A stretch of DNA of 63,551 nucleotides from assembly GCA_019118745.1 (NCBI GenBank), contig DWYJ01000098.1, forward strand, positions 1 to 63,551, given 5' to 3'. Shown here piece after piece: positions 9,914-18,375 of the stretch (positions are counted from its first letter, which is position 1; each line of letters opens with the position of its first letter). A program made the translations under genes and the position numbers. Under the pieces are notes generated by a model. It searched no databases and was not told the DNA's origin. It was given only the letters and a program-made list of their open reading frames with translations. The DNA is from Candidatus Desulfovibrio gallistercoris (GTDB lineage: Bacteria; Desulfobacterota; Desulfovibrionia; Desulfovibrionales; Desulfovibrionaceae).

Positions 9914-12136
9914 CTACTCAGCCAGACAGCCGAACCTTTCCAGCATGCGATACTGTACGCCGCCCTGCTCGCCCTTGGGCGAGTCCGGCGGGGTATAGCT
10001 GCCGTCCGCCTGCAGGCGGTACACCCGCGTGTCCTCGATATGCGGCTTGAGCACCTCCCGGCTCACGCGTTCCCGCAGGGCCGGGTCAAGGATGGGCGCG
10101 AGCACCTCGATGCGGCGATCCAGATTGCGGGGCATGAGGTCGGCGCTGCCCATGTAGAGCGTCGGATCCCCGCCGTTGTGGAAGTAATACAGGCGCACAT
10201 GCTCCAGGAAACGGCCGACGATGGACGTCACCTCGATGTTCTCGCTCAGGCCGGGCACATTGGGCCGCAGGCAGCAGACGCCGCGCACCTGCAGGCGCAC
10301 GCGCACGCCGGCCTGCGCCGCCTGATAGAGTTCCTGTATGCAGATCTTGTCCACCAGCTGGTTGCACTTCAGCACGATGAAGCCGTCCCCGTGCGTGCGC
10401 TGGCGATCCACCTCACGCCGGATGGCCGCCACAATGGCCCGGCGCATGCCGTGCGGGGCGACCAGCAGATGCGTGTAGTCGTCCTTTTCGGCATAGCCGG
10501 TCATGACGTTGAACAGCTCGCTCACCTCGGCGCAGATGCCGGGGTGCGAGGTCATGAGGCCCATGTCCGTATAGATCTTGGCCGTGGAGGGATTGTAATT
10601 GCCCGAGCCGATATGCACATAGCGGCGCACGCCCTGCGTCTCGCGGCGCACCACGAGACAGAGCTTGGCGTGGATCTTCATGCCGGGGATGCCGTAGACC
10701 ACATGGACCCCGGCCTTTTCCATCTCTTCGGCCCAGCCGATGTTGCTGGCCTCGTCGAAGCGGGCCTTGAGCTCCACCACCGCGGTGACCTGCTTGCCGC
10801 TGCGCCGGGCCTCGATGAGGGCCTGCACGATGGGGGAATCCTTGCCCACCCGGTAGAGCGTCTGCTTGATGGCGATGACGCCGGGGTCCTCGCTGGCGCG
10901 GCGGATGAACTCCTGCACCGCCCCAAAGCTCTGGTACGGATGGAAGAGCAGCACGTCCTGCGTGCGCAGGGCATCGAAGATGGCTTCGCCGCTCTCCTCG
11001 GCAAAGGGTTTGGGCAGCACCGGATGCATGGGCTCGTCCTTGAGGCCGGGCCTGTCCAGTCCATAGAGGGCCATGAGTGAAGAGAAGGCCATCGGCCCCT
11101 TGACCCGGTAGACCTGAAAGGGCTTGAGCTCCAGGATGTCCACGAGGAAGCGCCGCATGTCCGCGGGCATGGAATGGGCCACCTCCAGCCGCACCACATC
11201 CCCGAAACGGCGCTGGTCCACCAGATCGCGCACGGCTTCCAGCAGGTCGTCGGCCTCGTCCTCCTCGATCTCCACATCCGCGTTGCGGGTGATGCGGAAC
11301 AGGGCGGAATTGACGATCTTCATGCCGGGGAAGAGCATGGGCAGATGCTGCTGCACCAGCGTCTCCAGCAGGATGATGTCATTGTCCCGCGTATTGGAGC
11401 TGAAGCCCAGCGAGGTGTAGCTCTTGGCTTCCTTGCTGCGCGGCGAGAAGACGAGACGCGGGAAATTGTTGGGGATCTTCAGGCGGGCATAGCGGGTGAC
11501 GCCATGCTTGTCCTCGAGCTGCACCAGGAAGTTCAGCGTCAGGGCCGAGATGACCGGCAGCGGATGGCTGGGGTCGATGGCCTGCGGCGTCAGCGCCGGG
11601 AAGACCTCGTCCGCGAAATACTGGTCAAGGAATTTCTGCTGCTTGCGCGTGAGGTCGCAATAGCGCACGAGGCGCACCCCGCGCTCACGCAGATGCGGCA
11701 CCAGCCATTTGCTCCAGTGCTCCTGCGCCTGGGCCAGCTGGGCCAGCACCAGCCGCCGGATCTCCGCCAGCTGGCGGCCGGGCGGCGTCTTGTCCGGGCC
11801 GGTGGACGGCACATGGTTCTCATACTGCCGCTGCACGTTGGCCACACGGATCATGAAAAATTCGTCAAGATTGCTGCGGAAAATGCAGAGGAACTTGAGC
11901 TGCTCCAGCAGGGGCTGGCGGCTGTCCAGCCCCTCGTTGAGCACACGGGCGTTGAATTCCAGCCAGCTGGTCTCCCGGTTGATGTACAGACCAGGGCAGG
12001 ACAGATCGTGGATCTGCGCCTCCGTGCACTCCCGCAGCGCCTCGCCGTGCGGCGGAAGGACCTCGGCGGCGGAAAGCTCCTGCTCCGCCTGTTCTTTGTT
12101 CTTCTTGCCGCTTTCGGCGTCGGACTTGCTGCCCAT
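9914..12136 (-). CDS. ppk1: Polyphosphate kinase 1
   Basis: It reversibly polymerises the terminal phosphate of ATP into polyphosphate. The 740-residue length fits the PPK1 family. Visible landmarks are INRETSWLEFNARVL and FRSNLDEFFMIRVA of the N-terminal domains, VIAIKQTLYRVG, the block GIPGMKIHAKLCLV with the autophosphorylated His, and YVHIGSGNYNPSTAKIYTD. I start at the ATG at 12136, with AAGGAG 8 nt upstream; an open frame continues upstream to 13801 but is antisense to the next gene and lacks PPK similarity. It is the first gene of the polyP operon, with a Pho-box-like direct repeat 43-58 nt upstream. Confidence 0.95.
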   Translation of the reverse strand: MGSKSDAESGKKNKEQAEQELSAAEVLPPHGEALRECTEAQIHDLSCPGLYINRETSWLEFNARVLNEGLDSRQPLLEQLKFLCIFRSNLDEFFMIRVANVQRQYENHVPSTGPDKTPPGRQLAEIRRLVLAQLAQAQEHWSKWLVPHLRERGVRLVRYCDLTRKQQKFLDQYFADEVFPALTPQAIDPSHPLPVISALTLNFLVQLEDKHGVTRYARLKIPNNFPRLVFSPRSKEAKSYTSLGFSSNTRDNDIILLETLVQQHLPMLFPGMKIVNSALFRITRNADVEIEEDEADDLLEAVRDLVDQRRFGDVVRLEVAHSMPADMRRFLVDILELKPFQVYRVKGPMAFSSLMALYGLDRPGLKDEPMHPVLPKPFAEESGEAIFDALRTQDVLLFHPYQSFGAVQEFIRRASEDPGVIAIKQTLYRVGKDSPIVQALIEARRSGKQVTAVVELKARFDEASNIGWAEEMEKAGVHVVYGIPGMKIHAKLCLVVRRETQGVRRYVHIGSGNYNPSTAKIYTDMGLMTSHPGICAEVSELFNVMTGYAEKDDYTHLLVAPHGMRRAIVAAIRREVDRQRTHGDGFIVLKCNQLVDKICIQELYQAAQAGVRVRLQVRGVCCLRPNVPGLSENIEVTSIVGRFLEHVRLYYFHNGGDPTLYMGSADLMPRNLDRRIEVLAPILDPALRERVSREVLKPHIEDTRVYRLQADGSYTPPDSPKGEQGGVQYRMLERFGCLAE

Positions 12137-12178
12137 ATCCTGCTCCTTCCTTTTTTGAGGTTGGCCTACACCACAAGT

Positions 12179-12194
12179 ATGACAAAATGATGAC
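12179..12194 (-). promoter_or_regulatory. Pho-box-like direct repeat upstream of ppk
   Basis: Read toward ppk, GTCAT occurs twice with exactly 11-nt periodicity (positions 12194-12190 and 12183-12179), the second as TTGTCAT. PhoB-family sites are 11-nt direct repeats of CTGTCAT-like half sites. The position, 43 nt or more before the ATG, suits replacement of a -35 box. The repeat is seen; PhoB control is inferred. Confidence 0.4.
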
Positions 12195-12334
12195 GGCAGG
12201 GCAATGCGCGCCCCGCAAAAGAAGGGCTTGCTCATTGGGAGCAAATGGGTAACACTAAAAAGATACCATCCGTTATTGCTTACGGGGACGCTTTTCCCGC
12301 GGGGGGAGGCCATCGCCCCGCCAAAGGGCCGACT

Positions 12335-13789
12335 ATGCGCTATGACATCCCGTTTCGCCCTGAACGGCGGCAGGACGCCCGTCCCGCCGCCTTTTGTCGC
12401 GTCCTGCTGCGGGTCGTGTGCCTGCTGGGCCTTTTGTGCGGGCTCCTTGGCGGCCTCCTCGTCCGGCCGGCGGCGGCGGGCGATGCGCTGGACTTCACCA
12501 CCATCCGTCTGGGGACGGGCCGTCAGGCCGTGCTCGTGGTGGGCGGCATCCAGGGGGACGAGCCCGGCGGTTTCTCGGCGGCCACCCTGCTCGGCACGCG
12601 CTACGAGATCCAGGAAGGAGCCGTCTGGGTCGTGCCCAACCTCAATTTCCCCAGCATCATCCGACGTTCCCGCGGTCTGCACGGCGACATGAACCGCAAG
12701 TTCGCCCGGCTGGACCGGGAAGACCCCGAATTCCACACCGTCAGCCGCATCAAGGATCTCATCGGGCACCCCGACGTGCGGCTGGTGCTCAACCTGCACG
12801 ACGGCAGCGGCTACTACCGGCCCACCTACATCGACAAGCTCAACAATCCGCGCCGCTGGGGCCAGTGCATCGTCATCGACCAGGCCCGTCTGGAGAACGT
12901 TTTCATGGGCGAACTGCACGACGAGGCCCACGCCGTCGTTTCCGCGGTCAACAAACGTCTCCTGGCCCCGCATCACACCTACCACATCCACAACACCCGC
13001 ACGGCCGAAGGCGACCGGGAGATGGAGAAGAGCCTTTCCTATTACGCCGTGCGGCAGGGCAAGGCGGCCTTCGGCCTGGAGGCCAGCAAGGAGTTCCCCG
13101 TGGAGCTGCGCGTGTACTACCACCTGCAGATGATCGAGAACTTCCTGCATCAGGCCGGGGTCCGCTTCCAGCGGGGTTTCGAGCTCACGCCCGACGGCAT
13201 CCGGCAGGCCCTGCGGGAGAATCTCGGCGTCGCCTTTGCCGGGAACCGGGTCTTCCTCCCGCTGGAGGACGTGCGGGACTGCATCCGCTTCCTGCCGCTG
13301 CCCAGAGACTGCGCGGACAACGCCGTCACCTCCAAGCCCATCATGGCCGTGCTGCCCTGCCAGGAGCAGAAAAACCGGCTGTGCATCCATTACGGCAACC
13401 GCACCATCACCCTCATCGAGCCCGACTGGCACGAGATGGACGACAGTCTGGACGGCATGGTGGCCACTGTGGACGGCAAAAAGCTGTTCGTGGGCTTCGG
13501 GCAGGTGGTGCGCGTGTACGAGGACGCCGTCATCCACGGCAAGGACGGCTACCGCGTCAACGCCATCGGTTTCGACAGCGGCCGTCAGGACGAGAGCGGC
13601 CTGTCCCTGAAGCACGCGGCCTTCCAGAAGCGTTTCTCCGTGGACAGGCAGGGCAAGATCTTCCGGGTGGAAGTCTACAACGGCGACCGCTTTTGCGGAT
13701 TGTTCCTGCTGCGTTTCGGGGATACGCTGCGCGTGGAACGGGACACCCTTCCCGACAGACCGGGACAGGAAAGCGCACTGGGGTTCTGA
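12335..13789 (+). CDS. Secreted M99-family (Csd4-like) metallocarboxypeptidase
   Basis: The 484-residue protein begins with a long signal peptide (hydrophobic core about residues 22-43, predicted cleavage after PAAA at 48). The mature part looks like the atypical M14-type peptidases of family M99, typified by Helicobacter pylori Csd4, which trims uncrosslinked peptidoglycan peptides and sets helical shape. Csd4 binds zinc with Gln, Glu and His. Here GGIQGDEPGG gives Gln73 and Glu76, LNLHDGSGYY gives His155, and FGLEASKE gives Glu249 as catalytic candidate. The start at 12335 fits the signal peptide, though the ribosome binding site is weak. It is followed 2 nt later by gpsA and is divergent from ppk. 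Confidence 0.75.
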   Translation: MRYDIPFRPERRQDARPAAFCRVLLRVVCLLGLLCGLLGGLLVRPAAAGDALDFTTIRLGTGRQAVLVVGGIQGDEPGGFSAATLLGTRYEIQEGAVWVVPNLNFPSIIRRSRGLHGDMNRKFARLDREDPEFHTVSRIKDLIGHPDVRLVLNLHDGSGYYRPTYIDKLNNPRRWGQCIVIDQARLENVFMGELHDEAHAVVSAVNKRLLAPHHTYHIHNTRTAEGDREMEKSLSYYAVRQGKAAFGLEASKEFPVELRVYYHLQMIENFLHQAGVRFQRGFELTPDGIRQALRENLGVAFAGNRVFLPLEDVRDCIRFLPLPRDCADNAVTSKPIMAVLPCQEQKNRLCIHYGNRTITLIEPDWHEMDDSLDGMVATVDGKKLFVGFGQVVRVYEDAVIHGKDGYRVNAIGFDSGRQDESGLSLKHAAFQKRFSVDRQGKIFRVEVYNGDRFCGLFLLRFGDTLRVERDTLPDRPGQESALGF

Positions 13790-13791
13790 AC

Positions 13792-14790
13792 ATGAAAGCA
13801 TCCATTCGGTTCTGTGTGGCCGGCGGCGGGAGCTGGGGCACCGCGCTGGCGCATCTGCTGGCCGGTCTTGGCTATGACGTCCGTCTCTGGCTGCGTGACG
13901 GGGAGGCAGCGGAACGCATCAATCAGACGCACGAGAACGCGCGCTACCTGCCGGGCCTGCCGCTTCATCCGGCCCTGCGGGCCGAGACCGATCCCGGCGT
14001 CCTGTCGGCCGACTATCTTGTGCTGGCCATCCCCACCCAGCAGCTGCGGGGCTGGCTGGAGGCGCACCGCCGCCACCTGAACGCCTCGCCGGTGCTCATC
14101 AATGCCGCCAAGGGGCTTGAGGTGGGCACGCTGGCCACGCCGAGCCGCATCGTGGCCGAGTCGCTGGCCGGTACGCCCTTCCGCTTCGCCGCGCTTTCCG
14201 GCCCGTCCTTCGCGGCGGAGGTCATGCGCGGCCTGCCCACGGCGGTGGTGCTGGCCGGGCGGGAGGCGGATCTCGTCTGCCGCCTGCGCGATCTGCTCTC
14301 CGGGCCGCGCTTCCGCTGCTATTCGAGCGCGGACGTCACGGGCGTGGAGATGGGCGGCGCGCTGAAGAACATCATGGCCATCGCCGCGGGCGTCAGCGAC
14401 GGCCTGCATTTCGGGCACAATACCCGTGCGGCCCTCATCACGCGCGGCCTTGCCGAGATGTCCCGCATCGGCATGGCCTGCGGCGCTCAGGAACGCACCT
14501 TCATGGGCCTTTCCGGCCTGGGCGACCTGACCCTTACCTGTACGGGCGACCTTTCACGAAACCGGCAGGTGGGGCTGCGGCTCGGGCAGGGGGAAGCGCT
14601 GGAGGACATCACCGCCCGGCTCGGCATGGTGGCCGAAGGCGTCAAGACCACCCTTGCCGTGCATGATCTGGCCGCGCGCCTCGGCGTGGAAGCCCCCATC
14701 ACCGACGCCGTGCACAGCATCCTCTTTTCCGGCGAGAAGCCCGCCGACGCCGTGACCCGTCTCATGACCCGCACCCTGCGGGAGGAATAG
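13792..14790 (+). CDS. gpsA: NAD(P)H-dependent glycerol-3-phosphate dehydrogenase
   Basis: It reduces dihydroxyacetone phosphate to sn-glycerol 3-phosphate, the backbone of phospholipids, in the cytoplasm. The 332-residue protein has the Rossmann nucleotide loop VAGGGSWGTALAHLL at the N-terminus, NAAKGLEVGT, LSGPSFAAEV, and the C-terminal substrate domain with EMGGALKNIMAIAAG and GLGDLTLTC. It starts 2 nt after the peptidase stop, so the two are translated from one message. The open frame extends upstream through the peptidase gene only because of G+C bias. Confidence 0.95.
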   Translation: MKASIRFCVAGGGSWGTALAHLLAGLGYDVRLWLRDGEAAERINQTHENARYLPGLPLHPALRAETDPGVLSADYLVLAIPTQQLRGWLEAHRRHLNASPVLINAAKGLEVGTLATPSRIVAESLAGTPFRFAALSGPSFAAEVMRGLPTAVVLAGREADLVCRLRDLLSGPRFRCYSSADVTGVEMGGALKNIMAIAAGVSDGLHFGHNTRAALITRGLAEMSRIGMACGAQERTFMGLSGLGDLTLTCTGDLSRNRQVGLRLGQGEALEDITARLGMVAEGVKTTLAVHDLAARLGVEAPITDAVHSILFSGEKPADAVTRLMTRTLREE

Positions 14791-14832
14791 CCTGCGGCGG
14801 GCGTTTTTGCCGCGCTGGCGTTTTCTTTTTTC

Positions 14833-14880
14833 TGTCGTTGGCTGGCGGCTCTTGCCCGGCATCCGGGCTTGGTCGCCTGC
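14833..14880 (+). repeat. Partial copy of the GCCCGGCATCCGG element
   Basis: GGCTGGCGGCTCTTGCCCGGCATCCGGGC-type sequence followed by a GGTCGCCTG segment recurs at 14937, 15440, 15943 and, inverted and diverged, at 18304-18358. This first copy is short and lies right after gpsA. Confidence 0.6.
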
Positions 14881-14936
14881 TCTCCTCCTCTTCTTTTTAC
14901 GGATGCTGCCCGACGGCGGAGGATGTGTCTTTTTTT

Positions 14937-16003
14937 CTCCGCCGGCTGGCAGCTTTTGCCCGGCATTCGGGCCTGGTCGCCTGCGCGGCGGGCGGCAGGG
15001 GGTAAGGGGCTTGCCAGCCCCTTGCCCCCTACGACCCCCAACCCTGCCTTGGGGCAGCCATCCTTGACGGACTTCAGGAACACGTCAGCCGCCCCCCTGC
15101 CCTCTCTCTGCCGCGCGGCAGCGGGCGTTCGGCCTCCCGCTGTCCCGCGCGTGGCGCGGGACGAGCGTCCGCCCGGCGTCGGAGCTTCCGCCCCTGCGGG
15201 GCGGCGATCTCCTCCGCGCCCTGCCGCGCTTACCTCAGTAAGGCAAAAACTCTTCATGCTTTCCCATAAACGAGATGTCAGCCGCTGATGTAAATCAGAA
15301 AAACGGCTTTCCCCCTGCTGATTCGGTACAATGGGTCGGAGTTCTGTTGACGCTTTGAAAGGAAGTTTCCTGACTAGAGGTGATCACAGCTTCTTTTCCA
15401 CAGAGATGCCTCAGCCCGACGGCAGGAGATAGGTTTCTTCTCCGCCGGCTAGCGGATGCTGCCCGGCATTCGGACCTGGTCGCCTGCGCGGCGGGCGGCA
15501 GGGGGTAAGGGGCTTGCCAGCCCCTTGCCCCCTACGCCCCCCAACCCCGCCTTGGGGCAGCCATCCTTGACGGACTTCAGGAACACGTCAGCCGCCCCCC
15601 CTGCCCTCTCTCTGCCGCGCGGCAGCGGGCGTTCGGACTCCCGCTGTCCCGCACGTGGCGCGGGACGAGCGTCCGCCCGGCGTCGGAGCTTCCGCCCCTG
15701 CGGGGCGGCGATCTCCTCCGCGCCCTGCCGCGCTTACCTCAATAAGGCAAACTCTTCATGCTTTCCCATAAACGAGATGCCAGCCGCTGATGCAAGTCAG
15801 AAAAAACGGCTTTCCCCCTGCTGATTCGGTGCAATGGGTCGGAGTTCCGTTGACGCTTTGAAAGGAAGTTTTCTGACTAGAGGTGATCACAGCTTCTTTT
15901 CCACAGGGATGCGTCAGCCCGACGGCAGGAGATAGGTTTCTTCTCCGCCGGCTAACGGCTTTTGCCCGGCATCCAGGCCTGGTCGCCTCCGCGGCGGGCG
16001 GCA
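14937..16003 (+). repeat. Two 503-bp tandem repeats plus a truncated third
   Basis: CTCCGCCGGCT recurs at 14937, 15440 and 15943, exactly 503 bp apart each time. Units one and two are nearly identical throughout, including GAGGTGATCACAGC and a TTGACGGACTTCAGGAAC block. The third stops after about 60 bp where A+T-rich DNA begins. Open frames inside (139 and 122 residues) are repeats of each other in low-complexity sequence with no domain, so I do not call genes. The interval 14791-16061 therefore holds repeats only. Confidence 0.9.
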
Positions 16004-16061
16004 GTCATCCTTTAAGATTATTGATAATTCCGCATTACCACTAGTACACTTGAAAATTTTT

Positions 16062-16958
16062 CTATGAACCTATACTTTTCGATATATATTCCAGAAATGC
16101 GCAAATCTCTTCCTTTTCATGAAATTGTGACCTGATTTCACTTCCATTAGTATATTTGACAAAAACCTCATATTTTACTAACGGCAAACTTGCGTCATCC
16201 CCCTTGTATTCATGCAAGAAAGACGCCAGTTCATCTGTCGTTCGAAATTCATAGGTACGTCCGTGCAATGGAATCAGGTACAGTCTGTCGATCCTCTTGC
16301 CGAGAGCCTTGTCGAGCGCGGTAAGAAATCCATGAATTTGACTTTCGTTTAGCGACAGGAGACGATCTTTTACAATGCCCAATTCCTTCGCTCCCAGAGC
16401 CTCAATTTCCGCTACAATATTCGCGAACCGCGTATCCTCAGTCTGCTCGTCAAAGGAAACATCAACATCTACCGTAGAAAATGCCTCCACAATTGTATCA
16501 TACGGAAAAAGGGAGACACTGAACCCAGCACTTTTCATCTGCTCTATGGCTGGTTCCGTAAAGACACCAGCTAAAAAGGCTCCCATAAAAGGAGCATCCC
16601 AAGCGTACTTCTCCGCTATGGGAATTACGGCTCCTTGAATTTCCTGTGCCTTATTTCTGCTATGTTTGGTGTATCGACGCCAAGCCGCTTCAATGAATGC
16701 TACCGGATGTCCGATCTTGTCCGGGGTTCCGCCCCGTTCAATGACAAAATCCAAGTCATGGGCATTCCCGTACTTATCAAACCATGTCAGCTTCTGCCCG
16801 GGGCGTGATGATCGACGGCCCTTTTTATCAAGGTATAATGCCTTTTCCGGCCCATTTTGGCTGTGCCTGTGGCAGAAGTCTTCCAAGAGAGGTAAAACCA
16901 ACTCCTCCAAAAAATCGCCAATTATCTGGCCCAAACGATGCGACGGCGAATTCGCCAT
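16062..16958 (-). CDS. Restriction endonuclease-like protein
   Basis: A 298-residue protein encoded 4 nt after a DNA methyltransferase. The segment LTWFDKYGNAHDLDFVIERGG followed by PVAFIEAAWRRYTKHSRNKAQEI has the D...(E)x(K/R)-like order of a PD-(D/E)XK nuclease core: Asp in DLDFVI, then Glu in FIEAAW with basic residues after it. The gene pair and low G+C suggest a mobile type II-like restriction-modification system. The recognition site cannot be predicted. Codon use is clearly A+T-richer than the neighbours. Confidence 0.65.
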   Translation of the reverse strand: MANSPSHRLGQIIGDFLEELVLPLLEDFCHRHSQNGPEKALYLDKKGRRSSRPGQKLTWFDKYGNAHDLDFVIERGGTPDKIGHPVAFIEAAWRRYTKHSRNKAQEIQGAVIPIAEKYAWDAPFMGAFLAGVFTEPAIEQMKSAGFSVSLFPYDTIVEAFSTVDVDVSFDEQTEDTRFANIVAEIEALGAKELGIVKDRLLSLNESQIHGFLTALDKALGKRIDRLYLIPLHGRTYEFRTTDELASFLHEYKGDDASLPLVKYEVFVKYTNGSEIRSQFHEKEEICAFLEYISKSIGS

Positions 16959-16962
16959 ATCT

Positions 16963-18267
16963 TTACCCCTCTATCCACAGACGCCCCTCTTTCAAAGGGA
17001 CGCGGTGTTTTCTATTCTTCCACTTTACGTTTCGATCGCGAATTTTTTCAAAGGAATATTTAGAGAAACCCGAAGCCACCGCCAACCTTCCCATAAAATC
17101 CTCCACAGGAACGTAAATACCGTACGGAGCGGAGTCGCCTATCACAAAACACATCCGGCTCCCAGCCCGACAGGCACCTCTTAACGCATAAAATACTAAG
17201 GCAATGTCCGCAAAATAGGCGGCAACCATTGTATGATACGTCTTTTTCCCCCCGTGGTTCAGCCTCTCTTGTTCAAGGGCCCGGCAGATCCCGGAGAGAT
17301 CATTCAGAATCGGAGAGAGCTGAGGTGCGGCAAGAACATCATCCAGCTTCAATTTTTCTGCTGCCGTATGCTGCGAGCACGAGCGTACAAGGAAGCGGCG
17401 CACCGCGCTCTGGAGATCTCCCCAGCGGCTGATTTCGTGCCAGAAACACATTTCGAGACGAGTACTGTCACCATAATCATAGTTGTTCGGATATGGTGGG
17501 GAAGTAATCACCAAGTCAATCTTGTCATCGAGGCTTTCCATACGGCTACGAGCATCGCAAGTCATTAACCTACCGGAAGGAGATGAGAATCGCTGGAAAA
17601 ATAGCATGTCGCTGGCCATATCGTTGATCTTCGCCTTGAAGGCACCAAAAGGCTCAACAACACGGGCCTTGCCTTTCGCAGGAAGGACATACTGCCATTG
17701 GGCTGTGCCAGCATGACTACACGGCCGTAGAATACTCGTGACCGTCAGCCAGATTAAGTCTCCGATGTCTGGCGGCATCTCAGCCCTGCACATCAGAAAA
17801 CTCTCTCGTATGGCGCACAATTTTTTAAGGGCATCCTCAGTATAGCACTTTAAAATCAACGACGATTCGCCGGAAACGTCTGGAGAAGTGCTCTCAGCCA
17901 GCTTTAGCACTCTAGCCGCCCATGAGGAAAATTCTTTCACTGAGGAGTTCCACGACAGTTTTGCACGGGCAATCCTCGCAACGAAGGGGTGCGCTTCGAA
18001 GCCATAACTCTCTGTTCCCTCCTGTCCGGCAGCCAGAAGAGTAGTTCCACTCCCGGCGAACGGGTCTAGCACCGTACCAGGCTTATGATCTCGTATGACG
18101 GATCGCACCCAATCAGCTGAAAAACCTGCTGAATAGCGGAACCAACGGTGAACAGGAAGCTTCATATTGTCCGAAAACGTTCCTGACGTGCTAGCCCTTC
18201 CCTCCATTAAGGCAAGCTTTTCATGGAGGATCGGTAACTGGTGCTGTGTTTGGTCGAATTGCGCCAT
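16963..18267 (-). CDS. DNA methyltransferase of a restriction-modification pair
   Basis: A 434-residue SAM-dependent DNA methyltransferase. Motif I appears as VLDPFAGSGTTLLAA (about residues 65-80) before the catalytic motif IV, VITSPPYPNNYDYGD (about residue 220), so the order is SAM-binding first. TSPPY is most often seen in N4-cytosine enzymes, although N6-adenine action cannot be excluded. It protects host DNA from the nuclease encoded 4 nt downstream. The start lacks a strong ribosome binding site (GAGAG close by). Base composition differs sharply from gpsA and tatD, supporting acquisition by transfer. Confidence 0.85.
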   Translation of the reverse strand: MAQFDQTQHQLPILHEKLALMEGRASTSGTFSDNMKLPVHRWFRYSAGFSADWVRSVIRDHKPGTVLDPFAGSGTTLLAAGQEGTESYGFEAHPFVARIARAKLSWNSSVKEFSSWAARVLKLAESTSPDVSGESSLILKCYTEDALKKLCAIRESFLMCRAEMPPDIGDLIWLTVTSILRPCSHAGTAQWQYVLPAKGKARVVEPFGAFKAKINDMASDMLFFQRFSSPSGRLMTCDARSRMESLDDKIDLVITSPPYPNNYDYGDSTRLEMCFWHEISRWGDLQSAVRRFLVRSCSQHTAAEKLKLDDVLAAPQLSPILNDLSGICRALEQERLNHGGKKTYHTMVAAYFADIALVFYALRGACRAGSRMCFVIGDSAPYGIYVPVEDFMGRLAVASGFSKYSFEKIRDRNVKWKNRKHRVPLKEGRLWIEG

Positions 18268-18303
18268 GACTCTCTATTTTTTCCTGAAGTAGTAATAGCT
18301 AGG

Positions 18304-18358
18304 GTCTGCCTCCTGGATGCCGGGCTGAAGCCGCTATCCAGCGGAAAAAGAAAGGACG
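18304..18358 (-). repeat. Inverted, diverged copy of the 503-bp repeat end
   Basis: On the minus strand this stretch reads CGGCTTCAGCCCGGCATCC, closely matching CGGCTTTTGCCCGGCATCC in the truncated third repeat at 15943-16003. The restriction-modification cassette is thus bracketed by inverted versions of the same sequence. Confidence 0.55.
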
Positions 18359-18375
18359 AAGAAGTCGCCTCCGCC

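Noticed and set aside
12137..13801. Upstream extension of the ppk open frame
   Set aside because: It is antisense to the M99 peptidase gene, lacks PPK similarity and bypasses a good ribosome binding site and ATG at 12136.
12394..14790. A single 798-residue protein joining the peptidase region to gpsA
   Set aside because: The first part is in the wrong frame of the peptidase (Arg/Pro/Gly-rich) and only the last 332 residues have a known fold. gpsA has its own ATG at 13792.
14869..15824. Two related ORFs of 139 and 122 residues in the 503-bp repeats
   Set aside because: Similarity comes from the tandem repeats; composition is biased and there is no ribosome binding site.
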